A DNA stretch of 64,000 bases from Unio delphinus (GCA_029339505.1 JAQISU010000123.1:3394501-3458500), one strand, 5' to 3'. Numbered from the stretch's first letter, positions 25,360 to 33,503 are shown. The notes: generated by a model from the sequence alone, not told the origin. Numbers and translations: made by a program.

Positions 25360-25787
25360 CAATCGACTTATATCCCTCACCCTGTTTCCAAATGGAATCT
25401 GTCCTGGGTTTTAACATGACTCAATTCAGACAGTATTGAGTCTTTAACCCACGATTAGTTAAAGCTACTATCATACAAATTGGGTTTCTTGATAGCCTTA
25501 GCTTCAGCATGCAGGGTGAGCGAGTTACATGTCCTTTCTAGTGACCCGAACTCTCTTCCGTTCCGATCAGAGGGTTTGATGGTCCTCTTGACGCAGCCAG
25601 GCTTCGTAGTCCAAAATAGATTACCATACATTGGCGATCAACGAGTCGTCATTAGCTCGCTTTCTTTATAGATAAGTCAGGATCAACAGCCATGTAAGAT
25701 CCTGTTTGAGCACTCTAGCACCATTTCAATGCATAGAGGTGAGTCAGGTCACATACAAGCACCTCTTTTTTTTCTGGTGATAGCTGG
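24990..25787 (+). pseudogene. DIRS tyrosine recombinase, N-terminal part, broken
   Basis: The helical N-terminal domain is seen as LIAERISRARRPSTLKVYEGK and continues to about 25310 (SHDKDLSDLLDI). A 42-base A run (25316-25357) and stops follow. The catalytic domain resumes with FLIALASACRVSELHVLS, carrying the box I Arg. The Polinton then cuts the gene at 25787. The remaining catalytic part continues after the Polinton at 42616. Confidence 0.82.
25316..25357 (+). repeat. 42-base poly-A run inside the recombinase gene
   Basis: An uninterrupted run of 42 A lies between the N-terminal and catalytic parts of the tyrosine recombinase, replacing part of the linker. No target duplication or other sequence accompanies it. 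It could be the tail of an otherwise lost retroposed insert, slippage, or an assembly artefact. Confidence 0.95.
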
Positions 25788-25982
25788 AGCAGCAGAGAGG
25801 GTGAACAGACCACGATTTCAAGCAAAAATAATGCTTCCTACGAAACCTTATTTTAACCAAAAAAAATAAGTCTCCATTTAGCAAACGGAGACTTTACGAT
25901 TTTTTAATCAATTTTGGTCGCAACGATGTGGTCATCCACCCTCTCTGCTGCTTAGTGATTTCAGTTCTGGGTTAACAAAAAT
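25788..25982 (+). repeat. Left terminal inverted repeat of the Polinton
   Basis: 195 bp, identical to the reverse complement of 42421-42615. The outer 16-mer AGCAGCAGAGAGGGTG occurs again in inverted orientation at 25937-25952, so each end is itself a loose palindrome of about 165 bp. In its middle is a stem GTCTCC/GGAGAC. The pattern is directly visible; a role as duplicate integrase or replication-initiation sites is inference. Confidence 0.96.
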
Positions 25983-25985
25983 CAT

Positions 25986-27335
25986 TTATGATTTTACAAA
26001 CAAACTAATCGCTAACACCTCACCGCGTAGATCAATTAAATTATTTGACTGGTCGGTGAGTTTGAAATTAATTCTCGTTAACGAATTATTATGGCATCGC
26101 ATGTAGACAGGATTAATTGGGTTTTCAATAATTAGGAATCCTGGAGGAGCTGTTGGTGCAAATGAATAAAGAATATATCCCTGCTGAGCTTGATTTGATT
26201 GCTCTAGATTAATTTGATAGCTTCCTTCAATTGCATCACATACTAAATTGAGCGCAATCACCGTTGAAATATTCACGTTGAACGGAGCGATATGCCTACC
26301 ACCACCATCTGGATCATTATTATACCTGAAGAGGACAGTTGAATCTGATTTTTGTAGCGCCTTGATATCGGTTTTAACAATTCTTGCTAGTTCATCAGCG
26401 TTGTATTTGGGAAACTTGAAATTACGCAGATTGTCCTCTGTGATATTGTAATCGGTTAAGAATCGTTGTTTATTGTCGCTGTTGTCATTAATTATTGTTT
26501 GAATAATTAGTTCATAGATATATTTCATGTCAGATATAAGTTGATTTATTATTTCAACGTGTTTTTGCGATTTTGTTTTCCGTAGTTGTTCTAGTTGTGT
26601 GTCATATAATTGTTTAATCTCATTAAAATAACCACGGACGTCAGTTAGCGTAAATGAAATAGTAACAGATGAGTCGGTTGTTCTTTTAATGATAAAATCC
26701 CATTGCAATGTTTCTTTGTTGGTAAATATAAATCTATCGGCGATTCTTCCTTTTCTTATATCAGATAAATTATCTCGATAACTGGGATTGATTTCATGAT
26801 ATGATTGTATGTCCGTGGTTAAGTCGGTGGCGGATTTTTCCGGTGGTTTTTCAGGCCATCCTAACACTGTTCTTAACGAGCTGTTATATATATCTACAAT
26901 GTATCCCTCTGTGCTTATTTCGATCAACGACGAGAGCGTCGGTTGATGAAGATTAATAGCTATTTTTGATTCTTTTCCAGTGATTGATTTTATTCTACGC
27001 TGAATTTCAGCATTGATTTGCTTAATTTGGTACGACCCAGTTGGTAACGAAACAGTTTCCCACTCTGGAGTACCATCGGGTTTATTCTTATACGAGAACA
27101 CCAGTGTGTTATTGGGTTGCTGACCACTAAATGCAACCGATCTGATATTAGGCCAACTGTGATACACTCGTAGTTTTGCTAGCGCTATCTCCTTCACTGG
27201 GACCGGAGAGGGGAAATTCACACTGAATTCTGGATTCGTTGATGTTATTGATATCATGCTTGTTTGTACTGGGTTCGTGTTCTCCACTATTCGTTGAAGT
27301 AATTCCATCGGTGTCGTCATCGTTGCTATACTCAT
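25986..27335 (-). CDS. Conserved Polinton particle-type protein, 449 aa, function unassigned
   Basis: This frame begins with ATG at 27335 and stops four bases from the left terminal repeat. The first half has alternating strand-like hydrophobic stretches, including LRVYHSWPNI, then NNTLVFSY and LPTGSYQIKQINAEIQRRIK. Proteins of this type recur near the capsid genes of invertebrate Polintons. I know no proven function; a minor capsid or spike role would fit the position and the beta-rich look. The C-terminal third has a second globular-looking part. The start region overlaps a local tandem duplication with the upstream gene, so the exact initiator (Met 1, 6 or 10) is open. A motif resembling the shared upstream element (AAATTAGAAA) lies about 8 nt before the ATG. 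Confidence 0.8.
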   Translation of the reverse strand: MSIATMTTPMELLQRIVENTNPVQTSMISITSTNPEFSVNFPSPVPVKEIALAKLRVYHSWPNIRSVAFSGQQPNNTLVFSYKNKPDGTPEWETVSLPTGSYQIKQINAEIQRRIKSITGKESKIAINLHQPTLSSLIEISTEGYIVDIYNSSLRTVLGWPEKPPEKSATDLTTDIQSYHEINPSYRDNLSDIRKGRIADRFIFTNKETLQWDFIIKRTTDSSVTISFTLTDVRGYFNEIKQLYDTQLEQLRKTKSQKHVEIINQLISDMKYIYELIIQTIINDNSDNKQRFLTDYNITEDNLRNFKFPKYNADELARIVKTDIKALQKSDSTVLFRYNNDPDGGGRHIAPFNVNISTVIALNLVCDAIEGSYQINLEQSNQAQQGYILYSFAPTAPPGFLIIENPINPVYMRCHNNSLTRINFKLTDQSNNLIDLRGEVLAISLFVKS

Positions 27336-27540
27336 GATTTATTTCTAATTTTGGTATCGAGGAATCATAAATACTGACCATCACTGAGAACTCACAATCT
27401 GGTAATGTTGATATTATTGAGATCATTTTGTTTTTTGGGTTCGTGTTTTCTGATTCCATCGGTGTTGTCATTGTTATTATATTCATGTTGTCGCTCTAAT
27501 TTCGATATCGCGGAATCAAAAATACTGACCATCGCTGAGA
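27148..27540 (-). repeat. Tandem duplication at the junction of two overlapping Polinton genes
   Basis: Two adjacent segments of roughly 150-190 bp are diverged copies. In one frame MVSIFDSAISKLERQHEY (end of the 181-aa protein) matches MVSIYDSSIPKLEINHEY of the next copy. In another frame MNIITMTTPME matches the start of the 449-aa protein, MSIATMTTPME. The duplicate yields an extra 112-codon frame at 27148-27486 that is a hybrid of both genes and may or may not be expressed. Confidence 0.8.
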
Positions 27541-27937
27541 ATTCACTATCTGATATAATCGTATTATCGAGTGACGACGATATCATCAATGATAATTGCG
27601 AGTATGCGGTTGATGCAATATGAAATTGAAGTAAGTAATTCTGCAGTTTACTCTGGCTGCATGATGATATCTTTTTTGCTATCCCGGTTGATATACCCCC
27701 GATTGTAGCCACCGCAGAAATGCAAATTGGAACTACGACCGGGGCAATCATTGTAACCGATGCAAGTATTATTCCGGCGCCAGCGAGAACGCTTGACACC
27801 GAGTACATAGTAACATCAATTGCGGTGATTCTTCGTCGGTATTTTTTCATTTTTATTTGATACTCCTCAGTGAGGGTTTTGAGTCTATTTTGAAATTCTC
27901 TGACCTGATCATAGCGACATTGCGTTGATGAAATCAT
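27392..27937 (-). CDS. Small membrane-type Polinton protein, 181 aa
   Basis: The N-terminal 35 residues form a basic coiled-coil-like segment (FQNRLKTLTEEYQIKMKKYR). Two hydrophobic segments follow (about residues 44-66 and 67-88, with VLAGAGIILASVTMIAPVVV), then a polar tail. This layout suggests a membrane-associated virion or host-membrane protein. No enzymatic motif is visible. The ATG at 27937 is preceded at 22 nt by the AATTGAAA motif shared by the structural genes. Its 3' end overlaps a hybrid frame created by the local duplication. Confidence 0.72.
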   Translation of the reverse strand: MISSTQCRYDQVREFQNRLKTLTEEYQIKMKKYRRRITAIDVTMYSVSSVLAGAGIILASVTMIAPVVVPICISAVATIGGISTGIAKKISSCSQSKLQNYLLQFHIASTAYSQLSLMISSSLDNTIISDSEFSAMVSIFDSAISKLERQHEYNNNDNTDGIRKHEPKKQNDLNNINITRL

Positions 27938-28032
27938 TTTATTTTAAAAACGCTAGCGTTTTCAATTGTGAATCTAAAGGATTTCCTTTCAATTGAAACC
28001 ACTAGTAAAAATCCATAGGATTTTCAGTTTTA
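27938..28032 (-). promoter_or_regulatory. Upstream motif and palindrome before the 181-aa gene
   Basis: On the minus strand, AATTGAAA (27960-27967) lies 22 nt before the ATG, followed by the palindrome AAACGCTAGCGTTT (27948-27961). A second AATTGAAA (about 27978-27985) and an imperfect hairpin (AAATCC/GGATTT type) lie just upstream. The same set of signals precedes other structural genes of the element. Confidence 0.55.
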
Positions 28033-28665
28033 TTATTTACTTAAATCCGCTACGAATTCTAAGCACCAGGATATTTCTTTTCTAATGGTGTTATCAACTG
28101 CGACAATCTCAAATTCTTCTTCTCCCCCCGCGATAATTACTGTCGCGGTGCCACCAAAGTAGGTTTTACCTTTCACGATGATATCAAATTGCTTGTCAGA
28201 GATTAACGTCATCCTGTAGATACCATGGGGCCACTTCTCGATATTGACTTTCAATTTAGCATTAGATTCTTTTACCCAATCAAAGGTCCCATGCTTTACC
28301 CTTTCAGATTTTTCTTTTAGTTTAAGAATATCGTCGTAAACGTCGAGATAGGTTTTTTTGATTTCGGTATATTTTATCATCGTTTTATCGCGGCGACTAA
28401 AAAATGAAATCAAAAGGTGGTTAAATTCCAAACCTTTTTGCATGAGATAATGCCCGTTGAGTTGAGAATATGTCGTCGTGATATTATAACTTTCAGAGCC
28501 CTCAAAGAAATTTTTAGCCATTTCGCTGATGCGTTTTTGTTCGTCAAACGCGCTTTTAATTTCCGCGAGAGTCATGCCTGTCAACGATGTGGTTTCAGAT
28601 GTAGGTGTTCTCCCTAAAAATTTATCCACAATGGTATTAAGTGTTGTTTGTCTCACCATAAACAT
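28033..28665 (-). CDS. Hypothetical Polinton protein, 210 aa
   Basis: I do not recognise this protein. Its N-terminus carries one copy of a motif also found in the upstream gene product (FLGRTP, then GMTLAEIKSAFDE). Central helices follow, and a C-terminal half rich in strands (IYRMTLISDKQFDIIVKGK, YFGGTATVIIAGGEEEFEIV). The ATG at 28665 lies one base past the stop of the preceding gene, suggesting a shared transcript or translational coupling. No AATTGAAA motif directly precedes it, in contrast to its neighbours. Confidence 0.65.
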   Translation of the reverse strand: MFMVRQTTLNTIVDKFLGRTPTSETTSLTGMTLAEIKSAFDEQKRISEMAKNFFEGSESYNITTTYSQLNGHYLMQKGLEFNHLLISFFSRRDKTMIKYTEIKKTYLDVYDDILKLKEKSERVKHGTFDWVKESNAKLKVNIEKWPHGIYRMTLISDKQFDIIVKGKTYFGGTATVIIAGGEEEFEIVAVDNTIRKEISWCLEFVADLSK

Positions 28666-28666
28666 A

Positions 28667-29362
28667 TTAATATCTTTGAGTCATTGTAGATGTAACCGGG
28701 ACACCAAAGAAATTATTAGCGACGTAGGCATTATGAGTATGCCTGATAATAAACTCACTGATTTCAGCGAGAGTCGAGTCTGCCACAGGTGGGGATCCAA
28801 AAAATCTAACAATGACGTCGTTAGTGGGTTTTTGATCTTCTATTAGTTTAGAAATCTCGAGATAATTTGCCTTGATTTCATTTTCATTCATCATCCTTCC
28901 CGCGTCCTTGTTAGCGAAGAATAGCGATAGATAGTTTTTAATTTCAGCGAGAGTCATGCCAACCACAAGCGGGGTTCCAAAGAATTTATGTACGACATTT
29001 TTGCGAAAACTATTATAACCTCGTATAAAATCATTCAGCTCACGTTCGTTGGTAGCAATCCCGTCGGTGATCGTAGACACAAGTGCGCCTGGTTTAAGTT
29101 GTCCATCGTTGGAATACAGTGCAATAGAGTTTTCAGCGGCAGCGCGATGCCGTATCAAAATGTGATTCACGGATATATTACTGCTTTTCAATTTACCCTG
29201 GCGATCTTGAAATACAACTATTTCGTTCGGGTCAACACTTGTTAAATTTAACGTCTCAGCGATTTCATCTTCTATTATTTTTTTTACATCCTCGATAGAA
29301 CCCGCAGATGTTTCCTCGGTGGGTTCCAACATTGACAGAGATTGTCCCCAAATATCGATCAT
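28667..29362 (-). CDS. Hypothetical Polinton protein with FFG-P/TLAEI repeats, 231 aa
   Basis: The start is placed at the ATG at 29362 because the AATTGAAA motif lies 21 nt upstream and the longer frame (to 29452) would run into the protease gene. The C-terminal half has repeated blocks: HKFFGTPLVVGMTLAEIKNY, then VRFFGSPPVADSTLAEISEF, then a truncated NNFFGVPVTSTM. The next gene begins with a further copy. I know no function. The repeats may be short helical interaction motifs. The abrupt end within a repeat raises the possibility that this gene and the 210-aa gene were once one. Confidence 0.65.
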   Translation of the reverse strand: MIDIWGQSLSMLEPTEETSAGSIEDVKKIIEDEIAETLNLTSVDPNEIVVFQDRQGKLKSSNISVNHILIRHRAAAENSIALYSNDGQLKPGALVSTITDGIATNERELNDFIRGYNSFRKNVVHKFFGTPLVVGMTLAEIKNYLSLFFANKDAGRMMNENEIKANYLEISKLIEDQKPTNDVIVRFFGSPPVADSTLAEISEFIIRHTHNAYVANNFFGVPVTSTMTQRY

Positions 29363-29391
29363 TATTGTTAGCGTAACTTGTGTTTTCAATT
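29363..29391 (-). promoter_or_regulatory. AATTGAAA motif before the 231-aa gene
   Basis: AATTGAAA at 29384-29391 (minus strand), 21 nt before the chosen ATG. It sits inside the 3' end of the protease gene, so the motif is kept despite overlapping coding sequence. Confidence 0.5.
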
Positions 29392-29826
29392 TATTGATCC
29401 TTGTAATTTCCCACTCGTGTATTCGTTTACAATAATATGAGGTGGTTTCCACGGAGATCCAAAGGATTTTAATGAAATCTCCGCGAGGACATTTAATACT
29501 TCACGGCCGCATATCGGTGGATCATTTAATTGTTGTGTTGGCAGCGTGGAATAAAAAATCGGAAACCCTTTGAGTTTCATCGAGGAATTTATATACCGCA
29601 TAAACTCGCTTGGCGGAGCTAACCCATATGAATCGAAATAGACAATCCCACGTGGATCAATCGCGTATGCAACCCAGTGAGTTCCCGATCCGCTGCTGTT
29701 ATCAAGATTGATGATACCGGTTTCAACGTTATTTGGTTTTCTCGGTAATTGATCTCTCATAAAAACCCCTCTGAAGTTTTTTATCGGTAGTTTTTTAGCA
29801 GCATCAATTAAATCAAAATTGGACAT
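29386..29826 (-). CDS. Adenain-like cysteine protease (Polinton maturation protease)
   Basis: The protein shows the family layout: FRGVFMRDQLPRKP near the N-terminus, then SGTHWVAYAI with the catalytic His, YFDSYG with the acidic partner, LPTQQLNDPPICGREVL with a Gln-rich stretch and the putative catalytic Cys. In adenoviruses and Polintons this protease cleaves capsid precursors during particle maturation. The Cys is followed by GREV where many relatives have an aromatic-rich sequence, a modest deviation. I place the start at 29826 because that Met begins the conserved region and has the AATTGAAA motif 29 nt upstream. An in-frame ATG at 29922 would add 32 residues overlapping the preceding gene. 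Active-site assignment is by motif only. Confidence 0.88.
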   Translation of the reverse strand: MSNFDLIDAAKKLPIKNFRGVFMRDQLPRKPNNVETGIINLDNSSGSGTHWVAYAIDPRGIVYFDSYGLAPPSEFMRYINSSMKLKGFPIFYSTLPTQQLNDPPICGREVLNVLAEISLKSFGSPWKPPHIIVNEYTSGKLQGSIN

Positions 29827-29855
29827 GGGAACTATAGGTTCCTCAACAATTGGGC

Positions 29856-29863
29856 TTTCAATT
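29856..29863 (-). promoter_or_regulatory. AATTGAAA motif before the protease gene
   Basis: An exact AATTGAAA on the minus strand, 29 nt before the ATG at 29826, overlapping the stop region of the preceding gene. Confidence 0.45.
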
Positions 29864-30356
29864 AAACCGTTCCTGGCATTTTTCTTAGACCCGATCCGTT
29901 CACGGATTTGCCGCTGTACCATGAATACGGGGTTCCTGGTAGGTACAACCCCTTTCCCTTTTTTTTATACCCAGATCCACGAGTGGATCCACCAGTTGCC
30001 TTTTTCAACGCCATCCCTGCTGCGGTCCCAACGGCTCCCAACGCTGCCGCCTTCGCCACCGCTGGGGCAGCCGCTGCAATCAATGCTGGTATTGCGGCTA
30101 ACAATGGAAATATACCACCTGATTTTATCATGTTCGCGACTGCAGCTTTCGAAAATTCTATTTGAACTCCTCGCTTATTTTTCATTGCATCATTGAAATG
30201 TTTTATTTGACGATCCGTTAATGATATTTTATGTGTACCTCCGGACATCTGCGCTGGTTTTAACGTTATTGTTGTTCCACATTCCTTAGCGGATTTTGAT
30301 TTTAATTTCTTGACCTGACCATCAGTCAGCTTGACACTAATAACACTATATGGCAT
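29862..30356 (-). CDS. Small Polinton virion-type protein with a hydrophobic Ala-rich segment, 164 aa
   Basis: The ATG at 30356 starts MPYSVISVKLTDGQVKKL; the longer frame to 30422 begins at a non-ATG codon. Two related N-terminal segments follow (LTDGQVKKLKS and LTDRQIKHFNDAMKNKRG). Next is a strongly hydrophobic Ala-rich stretch, IFPLLAAIPALIAAAAPAVA, and then a Gly/Lys-rich tail with GSGYKKKGKGLYLPGTPY. Proteins of this layout are conserved in Polintons and adintovirus-like elements and have been compared with small adenoviral core or membrane-active proteins. That comparison is only suggestive here. GSGL-type sites near the tail could be protease cleavage sites. The AATTGAAA motif lies 23 nt upstream. 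Confidence 0.78.
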   Translation of the reverse strand: MPYSVISVKLTDGQVKKLKSKSAKECGTTITLKPAQMSGGTHKISLTDRQIKHFNDAMKNKRGVQIEFSKAAVANMIKSGGIFPLLAAIPALIAAAAPAVAKAAALGAVGTAAGMALKKATGGSTRGSGYKKKGKGLYLPGTPYSWYSGKSVNGSGLRKMPGTV

Positions 30357-30379
30357 TTTATTGTAAAACACATTTATGC

Positions 30380-30427
30380 TTTCAATTGATCTAATTGGGG
30401 AAATCCTATGGAAACTTTTCAAGTTTC
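30380..30427 (-). promoter_or_regulatory. AATTGAAA motif plus perfect hairpin before the 164-aa gene
   Basis: AATTGAAA (30380-30387, minus strand) lies 23 nt before the ATG. A perfect 7-bp hairpin with a 3-nt loop, GAAACTT-TTC-AAGTTTC (30411-30427), sits just upstream, immediately after the stop of the capsid gene. It may combine termination of one gene with initiation of the next. Confidence 0.55.
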
Positions 30428-30435
30428 ATTTACAT

Positions 30436-31860
30436 TTACAGATTTTCCACTGGTGCATCAACGAGTCTCATTCGTCCGCCAGCCCCTTCTAACAACATTG
30501 ATTTGTCGCTGAGAATAACAGCAACTGCTCTATAATCAACACCACCAGGATCTATACGAGCCCTAAAATGTATATCAACAACGGATTGCCTTGTTAAATC
30601 AAGATGTTCCAGTGAAAAGTAATAAATTGGATACAAGTTCTTAAAATCGAGCTGAGATATTTGCAAACCAGTATCAACATTTTGATCACGACCCATATAT
30701 GACAGCATCCGATGATACACACGTGCTATTTGGTTGTTTCCGTAATTAAGCTGTATATCCTCAGATGGTTCTTGTTGTCCGTTTATTCTCAGTGAAACCT
30801 CACTTACCCCTAACCGATCAAATATCATATGACTGTGTTCTTGGGAACCTAATCGATTCCGATTCTGCAGCGCTATAAATATATGACGTGGAGCTGAAAC
30901 GCCTTGTTTTGATGCTTGGTGCCATGTAAATGTACCATTAACATTATCCTCTTTAGCATCAGTCGTTGTTGTTAGCCAACTTAGCAATGATTTACCACCG
31001 GTTTCCATAAATGAAAGTAGCCGCTCTTCCGTGGTAATTGATGGAGTCATTACTGGCATCCATAATACTATTTTACTCAAAACAACTTTACCTTCATCGG
31101 CACCAGTACGCCAAATTGCATCATTGTCATTGCCTTTTCGCACTAATGCGATTGTGTGTTTGGCTCCATAGATGACTTTTCTGACATTTCTGCAGAATCC
31201 AAATATGTGATGGAGTGGAATCGCACATGAAAAATATCGCTGCTGTTCTTGCAATGCTAATTTTCGTGTTGCAAATCCTAAATTGAAATTACCATTAACA
31301 CCTCCGAGAATATCAAACGCAGCTCCGGGTCTAGCTCGACGTTCTGGATTAGTTGCTTCTCGTTGATTATCAACTGAAGTGTCTTGCGGTGTTAACACTT
31401 TAATGTATTGAAGGTGGTCAGCGTTATCAGAGGTATCCTTTGCAAACATCATAGATGGACCAGCCGATCTTGTATAATCATCGGAGTATCTTGCTAGTCC
31501 GATTATTGTTGTTGCAACATCAACCTCGCGGTCTATTGATTCAATTTCTTTTCCATCAATGAGATATCTTGCACTTTCAAATAACGCCATTATACCATTG
31601 TTGACGAAACCAACTCGGATATTTGAATCATTTGCATATGGGGTATCAGCTGCAACATTTGTTACAAGTTTTCCTTCTACTTCAATAAATGCTTCACATG
31701 GTAAAAAGTATTTACTGGTATCTTGAACTTGAAGTTCAATTCGCGATCGTAGGTCGGGTTGTATTGCATGATAGGAATAGTATTGATAATCGCGGACGGA
31801 ATCATCTTTGCGCATCTTTGCTTCCATATCTAACGCGGGATCAGCTGTTCGTTTAAACAT
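30436..31860 (-). CDS. Major capsid protein, double jelly-roll (hexon-like), 474 aa
   Basis: The protein has the features of Polinton major capsid proteins: an N-terminal strand set with IELQVQDTSKYFLPCEAFIE, the motif FVNNGIMALFESARYLIDGK (Asn-Asn and RY-type strand), a long loop region, and later strands ending LDLTRQSVVDIHFRARID. In related viruses such proteins form trimeric capsomers. Length is within the family's usual range. The ATG at 31860 is preceded at 18 nt by the AATTGAAA motif and then by a perfect hairpin and palindrome. Neighbours (protease, virion-type small proteins) agree with a particle-forming module. I see no frameshift or stop. Confidence 0.85.
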   Translation of the reverse strand: MFKRTADPALDMEAKMRKDDSVRDYQYYSYHAIQPDLRSRIELQVQDTSKYFLPCEAFIEVEGKLVTNVAADTPYANDSNIRVGFVNNGIMALFESARYLIDGKEIESIDREVDVATTIIGLARYSDDYTRSAGPSMMFAKDTSDNADHLQYIKVLTPQDTSVDNQREATNPERRARPGAAFDILGGVNGNFNLGFATRKLALQEQQRYFSCAIPLHHIFGFCRNVRKVIYGAKHTIALVRKGNDNDAIWRTGADEGKVVLSKIVLWMPVMTPSITTEERLLSFMETGGKSLLSWLTTTTDAKEDNVNGTFTWHQASKQGVSAPRHIFIALQNRNRLGSQEHSHMIFDRLGVSEVSLRINGQQEPSEDIQLNYGNNQIARVYHRMLSYMGRDQNVDTGLQISQLDFKNLYPIYYFSLEHLDLTRQSVVDIHFRARIDPGGVDYRAVAVILSDKSMLLEGAGGRMRLVDAPVENL

Positions 31861-31920
31861 TTATAACATTACTAGCGTTTTCAATTGTGAAACTCGAAGA
31901 GTTTAACGCTAGCGTTTTAA
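31861..31920 (-). promoter_or_regulatory. Composite upstream region of the capsid gene
   Basis: In transcription direction: palindrome AACGCTAGCGTT (31905-31916), hairpin AAACTC-TTC-GAGTTT (31890-31904), the motif CACAATTGAAAACGCTAG (core 31879-31886), TTATAA, and then the ATG. CTAGCGTT and its complement flank the hairpin and can pair, giving a nested stem. This is the clearest example of the shared arrangement. Confidence 0.6.
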
Positions 31921-31930
31921 TTCTTTATAA

Positions 31931-32416
31931 TCATCGTCGTTGAAAATTCTTCGAATTTTTTTTTTGTTTCAAACCACTTCCTGCTATCGCGTTCATGATA
32001 GCGCTATCTGTTACCGGTGAAGCTGTCAATTGTGACGAAGTCAATTGCGCTAGTTTTTCTTCCACTGCGTTATTTATTACTTTGCTGATTTTTGCAGGCA
32101 TCACTGTAGTTGATGGCAGCACTAATGACGAAGTCATTCGTGGTTTCTTTCGCACCAATGATGCTATTTTATCTTTCGTGGCAGAAAATGCCTTTCCGGC
32201 AAGATTTCCAACGAAATTGATTCCCTTATCACGGATAGCATCAATGGCTTTCATTGATAATTGTTTAGCTAACGGCGCCACCTTGGGAGCCATTCTTGTA
32301 AATAACCCCGCAATGGTATTGCCGAAACCATCTCCGTACCACGCGCGATAAACAGGCAATCGTGAGTTCACCATGTAGACGCTTACGGGTTTATCATGGT
32401 TATAGTGTATAATCAT
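31931..32416 (-). CDS. Small basic Polinton protein, 161 aa
   Basis: It contains YGDGFGNTIAGLFTRMAPKV, then LAKQLSMKAIDAIRDKGINF, and a basic segment KDKIASLVRKKPR. This resembles a family of small Polinton/adintovirus proteins with a glycine-aromatic start and amphipathic basic helices, thought to be particle-internal. The C-terminus ends GSGLKQKKNSKNFQRR. The ATG at 32416 has the AATTGAAA motif 21 nt upstream. The function is inferred from family context only. Confidence 0.72.
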   Translation of the reverse strand: MIIHYNHDKPVSVYMVNSRLPVYRAWYGDGFGNTIAGLFTRMAPKVAPLAKQLSMKAIDAIRDKGINFVGNLAGKAFSATKDKIASLVRKKPRMTSSLVLPSTTVMPAKISKVINNAVEEKLAQLTSSQLTASPVTDSAIMNAIAGSGLKQKKNSKNFQRR

Positions 32417-32437
32417 CTTGTTATAAAACTAGTAGTT

Positions 32438-32445
32438 TTTCAATT
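32438..32445 (-). promoter_or_regulatory. AATTGAAA motif before the 161-aa gene
   Basis: Minus-strand CACTAATTGAAAAACTACTA, with its core 21 nt before the ATG and TTTTATAA between them. The motif overlaps the spacer just before the stop of the upstream gene at 32451. Confidence 0.55.
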
Positions 32446-32450
32446 AGTGA

Positions 32451-33503
32451 TCAATCGCTTACATCCATAAGATTTTCATCGTTGTGATTTTCAACTAATT
32501 CAGCAATAAGTTCTCGATATACATTAATGTCCATGATACCACCAGCAAATAATCGTCTACAGATATCAGCGGCCTCGTTAATTATCTCGACGGAGTTATT
32601 TCCGGCTCGTTTCCCTCCGATGAGAACCTCTAACCGTGATATATCACTGAGAATGTTACCAGGGCATGTCACGGTAGAGTCAAAGACATCCTTTGGATTT
32701 TTAATCGAATATCCTTTCCCGCTTGTTTCCTCAGTTGTACCAGTTGCGCCCTGACTATCATCAAGTAATTGCCTTTGTCGGCCTCGACTTTGTTTTTCTC
32801 GTTCTTGTTGTTTTTGTATACCATAACTATCAACTCCTACTTTAAAAGATCTATACTCAATTGTATCCTTTTTCAAATTACCAGTAATCCCCTTATTCGT
32901 TTTATACAACCAATTAACCCATTCATCTCGGCTTATTCTACTGTTTTTATACTCGTCTTTTAAAAAATCCTTTCTAGAATCAAAGCTTTTGGCGGCGAAA
33001 TCACCAAAAGTCGTATAATCCTGGTGTTTCTCCAATTGAGGTCGTTTGATTTCCTTTATAGCTCCTTCGGTGAGTTTGTCTATAAAGGAAACACCTCTTG
33101 GGGTGACGACATCAACAGGTTGTGGTTCAGGTGCGGAATCATCAATATCAGCTAGTTGTTCATACTCTTGTTGAGTTTTTATATCACTGGATAACTGTTG
33201 TATCCCTGCGCGTGTTTGTCCGGTCTCTGCTGCTATCTTTTCAAGCACACCAAGAACAGGCACTTCTCGTCGCTTGCCTTCCTTAGGAATATCTCCGTAT
33301 ATTGCTCGTTCAGTTGCTGTTTTCACATCTTTGGTCGCACTTGTTATCGGAGTAAACAGTTGTTCACTTGACACAGAAAAGTCAGTCTGCGCTTGTTGTC
33401 GTTGTTGAAGTTTCTCGCGAAGTCTGTCTCGAACCGGTATAAACTTTTTAATTGCTGCTAGCCGCTCTCGGGCTAATTTAGTTGTAAGCGATTCACCAAC
33501 CAT
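32451..33503 (-). CDS. Conserved Polinton protein, about 350 aa, function unknown
   Basis: The frame is open to 33542 but begins there with a TTG codon. The first in-frame ATG is at 33503 and has an ATTTGAAA element 20 nt upstream, matching the other structural genes, so I use it. The N-terminal third is charged and Gln-rich (REKLQQRQQAQ) and likely coiled coil. The centre has FIDKLTEGAIKEIKRPQLEK and DEWVNWLYKTNKG. The C-terminus carries LEVLIGGKRAGNNSVEI, a Gly/Asn block that recurs in Polinton proteins of this position. Scaffold or core roles would be guesses. Confidence 0.75.
   Translation of the reverse strand: MVGESLTTKLARERLAAIKKFIPVRDRLREKLQQRQQAQTDFSVSSEQLFTPITSATKDVKTATERAIYGDIPKEGKRREVPVLGVLEKIAAETGQTRAGIQQLSSDIKTQQEYEQLADIDDSAPEPQPVDVVTPRGVSFIDKLTEGAIKEIKRPQLEKHQDYTTFGDFAAKSFDSRKDFLKDEYKNSRISRDEWVNWLYKTNKGITGNLKKDTIEYRSFKVGVDSYGIQKQQEREKQSRGRQRQLLDDSQGATGTTEETSGKGYSIKNPKDVFDSTVTCPGNILSDISRLEVLIGGKRAGNNSVEIINEAADICRRLFAGGIMDINVYRELIAELVENHNDENLMDVSD

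Noticed and set aside
27148..27486. 112-codon frame as an independent gene
   Set aside because: It is a hybrid of the two neighbouring genes created by a tandem duplication; kept as a repeat feature only.
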